This document shows positions 63,624-64,000 of a stretch of DNA of 64,000 nucleotides, piece after piece. This stretch comes from Coleofasciculus sp040219735. GTDB lineage: Bacteria > Cyanobacteriota > Cyanobacteriia > Cyanobacteriales > Coleofasciculaceae. The notes under the pieces were generated by a model, which saw only the letters and a list, made by a program, of their open reading frames with translations, made no database searches and was not told where the DNA came from. Both the position numbers and the translations under genes were made by a program. Within the stretch, counting starts at the first letter, position 1, and every line of letters starts with the position of its first letter. The stretch lies in the NCBI GenBank assembly GCA_040219735.1, contig JAVJRX010000144.1, one strand, 5' to 3'.

Positions 63624-63653
63624 AATCACCCTACGCGATCGCGTAGGGTGATT
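63624..63653. repeat. 30-bp perfect palindrome centred on HIP1
   Basis: aatcaccctacgcga / tcgcgtagggtgatt, perfect over 15 bp on each side, with the core cgcgatcgcg containing HIP1 (GCGATCGC). Confidence 0.9.
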
Positions 63654-64000
63654 GCCGATGCTGTTGTGGTGCCAAAGGCAATGGCAGGGAGTAAAAACCC
63701 TGAAGGGGCACGGCAGTGCCGTACCCCTTCGGAACCTATCCAATTTAATGGAGGCGTTGATACCAAGTTGCAGTCTAAGGTAGAATCTGTCATGCTGAGC
63801 AAAACCCTTCACGACCTTCGAGGGCAGGCTCCGTGAAACGGAGTGACGCGAAGCATCTGCCCAGATTCTTCGCTTCGCTCAGAATGACATGATAGAACGC
63901 AACTTGGTATGAAATCGCGATCGCTTTATCGCGAAGACAGCGCCACTGAGATCCTTAAGCTGATCTGTACTTCTTGAACACCAAGGTGACATTATGACCG

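Larger units (their letters stand above)
62099..64000. other. 1.9-kb right-end region without a convincing gene
   Basis: The part next to 62098 should hold the surface-protein promoter. Beyond it lie a tandem duplication (62359-62512), a hairpin (63330-63350), a 30-bp palindrome (63624-63653), a near-palindrome around ggggcacggcagtgccgt (63703-63729) and repeat-type words such as cttcgcttcgctcagaatga near 63870. Open frames up to 122 codons cross these repeats and look like chance. At 63994 an ATG preceded by aaggtg could begin a gene to the right. Confidence 0.6.

Noticed and set aside
63468..63836. 122-codon plus-strand frame at the right end
   Set aside because: It spans a palindrome and repeat words, starts at a TTG, and shows no protein-like pattern.

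Overview
The window reads as a chromosomal segment of a cyanobacterium, probably a filamentous, mat-forming type (inference). The signs are: the HIP1 octamer GCGATCGC throughout; cyanobacterial or plastid-type genes (ribosomal protein PSRP-3/Ycf65, ferredoxin-thioredoxin reductase variable chain, CugP-type UDP-glucose pyrophosphorylase, atpB-atpE order); multidomain signalling proteins (CHASE2-Ser/Thr kinase, GAF-GAF-PAS-adenylate cyclase, CBS-histidine kinase); PEP-CTERM proteins; and a cyanobactin gene cluster. I saw no rRNA, tRNA or CRISPR.

Layout. 0-4.5 kb: possible gene fragment at the edge, a TPR-repeat protein and a CHASE2 kinase. 4.7-9.4 kb: adenylate cyclase and recN. 9.7-13.6 kb: ABC1/UbiB-family kinase, cold-type RNA-binding protein, gcvT. 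14.0-27.5 kb: a complete cyanobactin (ribosomal cyclic peptide) locus, read mostly on the minus strand as patA, patB, patC, patD, an unknown DNA-binding-like gene, patE, two patF paralogues, then, beyond one gene on the plus strand, patG and a VOC-like gene. 27.5-29 kb: gene-free, repeat-bearing DNA. 29-46.7 kb: mostly housekeeping genes (aminotransferase, der, an ECF transporter T component, cugP, cell-wall enzyme, HAD phosphatase, PSRP-3, atpE/atpB, HtrA protease, CBS-histidine kinase, speE). 46.8-62 kb: hypothetical proteins, a large VIT-domain membrane protein, MFS transporter, hemW, PIN/TRAM protein, ftrV, a GDSL esterase autotransporter, transketolase and a large repeat-type surface protein. 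62.1-64 kb: no convincing gene, several repeats and palindromes.

The cyanobactin locus is the most interesting part. The precursor (20960-21241) carries four copies of the same hexapeptide core, TIPTVC, between VEAA/AEAA/VEAS and SYDG/SYDD recognition sites. PatD (YcaO cyclodehydratase with leader-binding region and a four-Cys zinc site) should turn the core Cys into thiazoline. PatA should cut before each core. PatG has the capping insertion typical of the macrocyclase and should release and cyclise it. The PatG here keeps the N-terminal region of the oxidase but an acidic linker stands where the FMN nitroreductase domain should be, so a thiazoline rather than a thiazole is expected. The core resembles the prenylated patellins, and two divergent PatF-type prenyltransferases are present, so a cyclo(TIPTVC) thiazoline with zero to two prenyl groups is the prediction. 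Three genes not normally counted among the pat genes (RHH-like, nucleotidyltransferase-like, VOC-like) are embedded in or attached to the locus.

Two dispersed repeat families run through the intergenic DNA: a roughly 63-bp inverted-repeat element (six copies, two of them as 108-bp inverted repeats around patC) and an unrelated element of about 100-120 bp (three copies).
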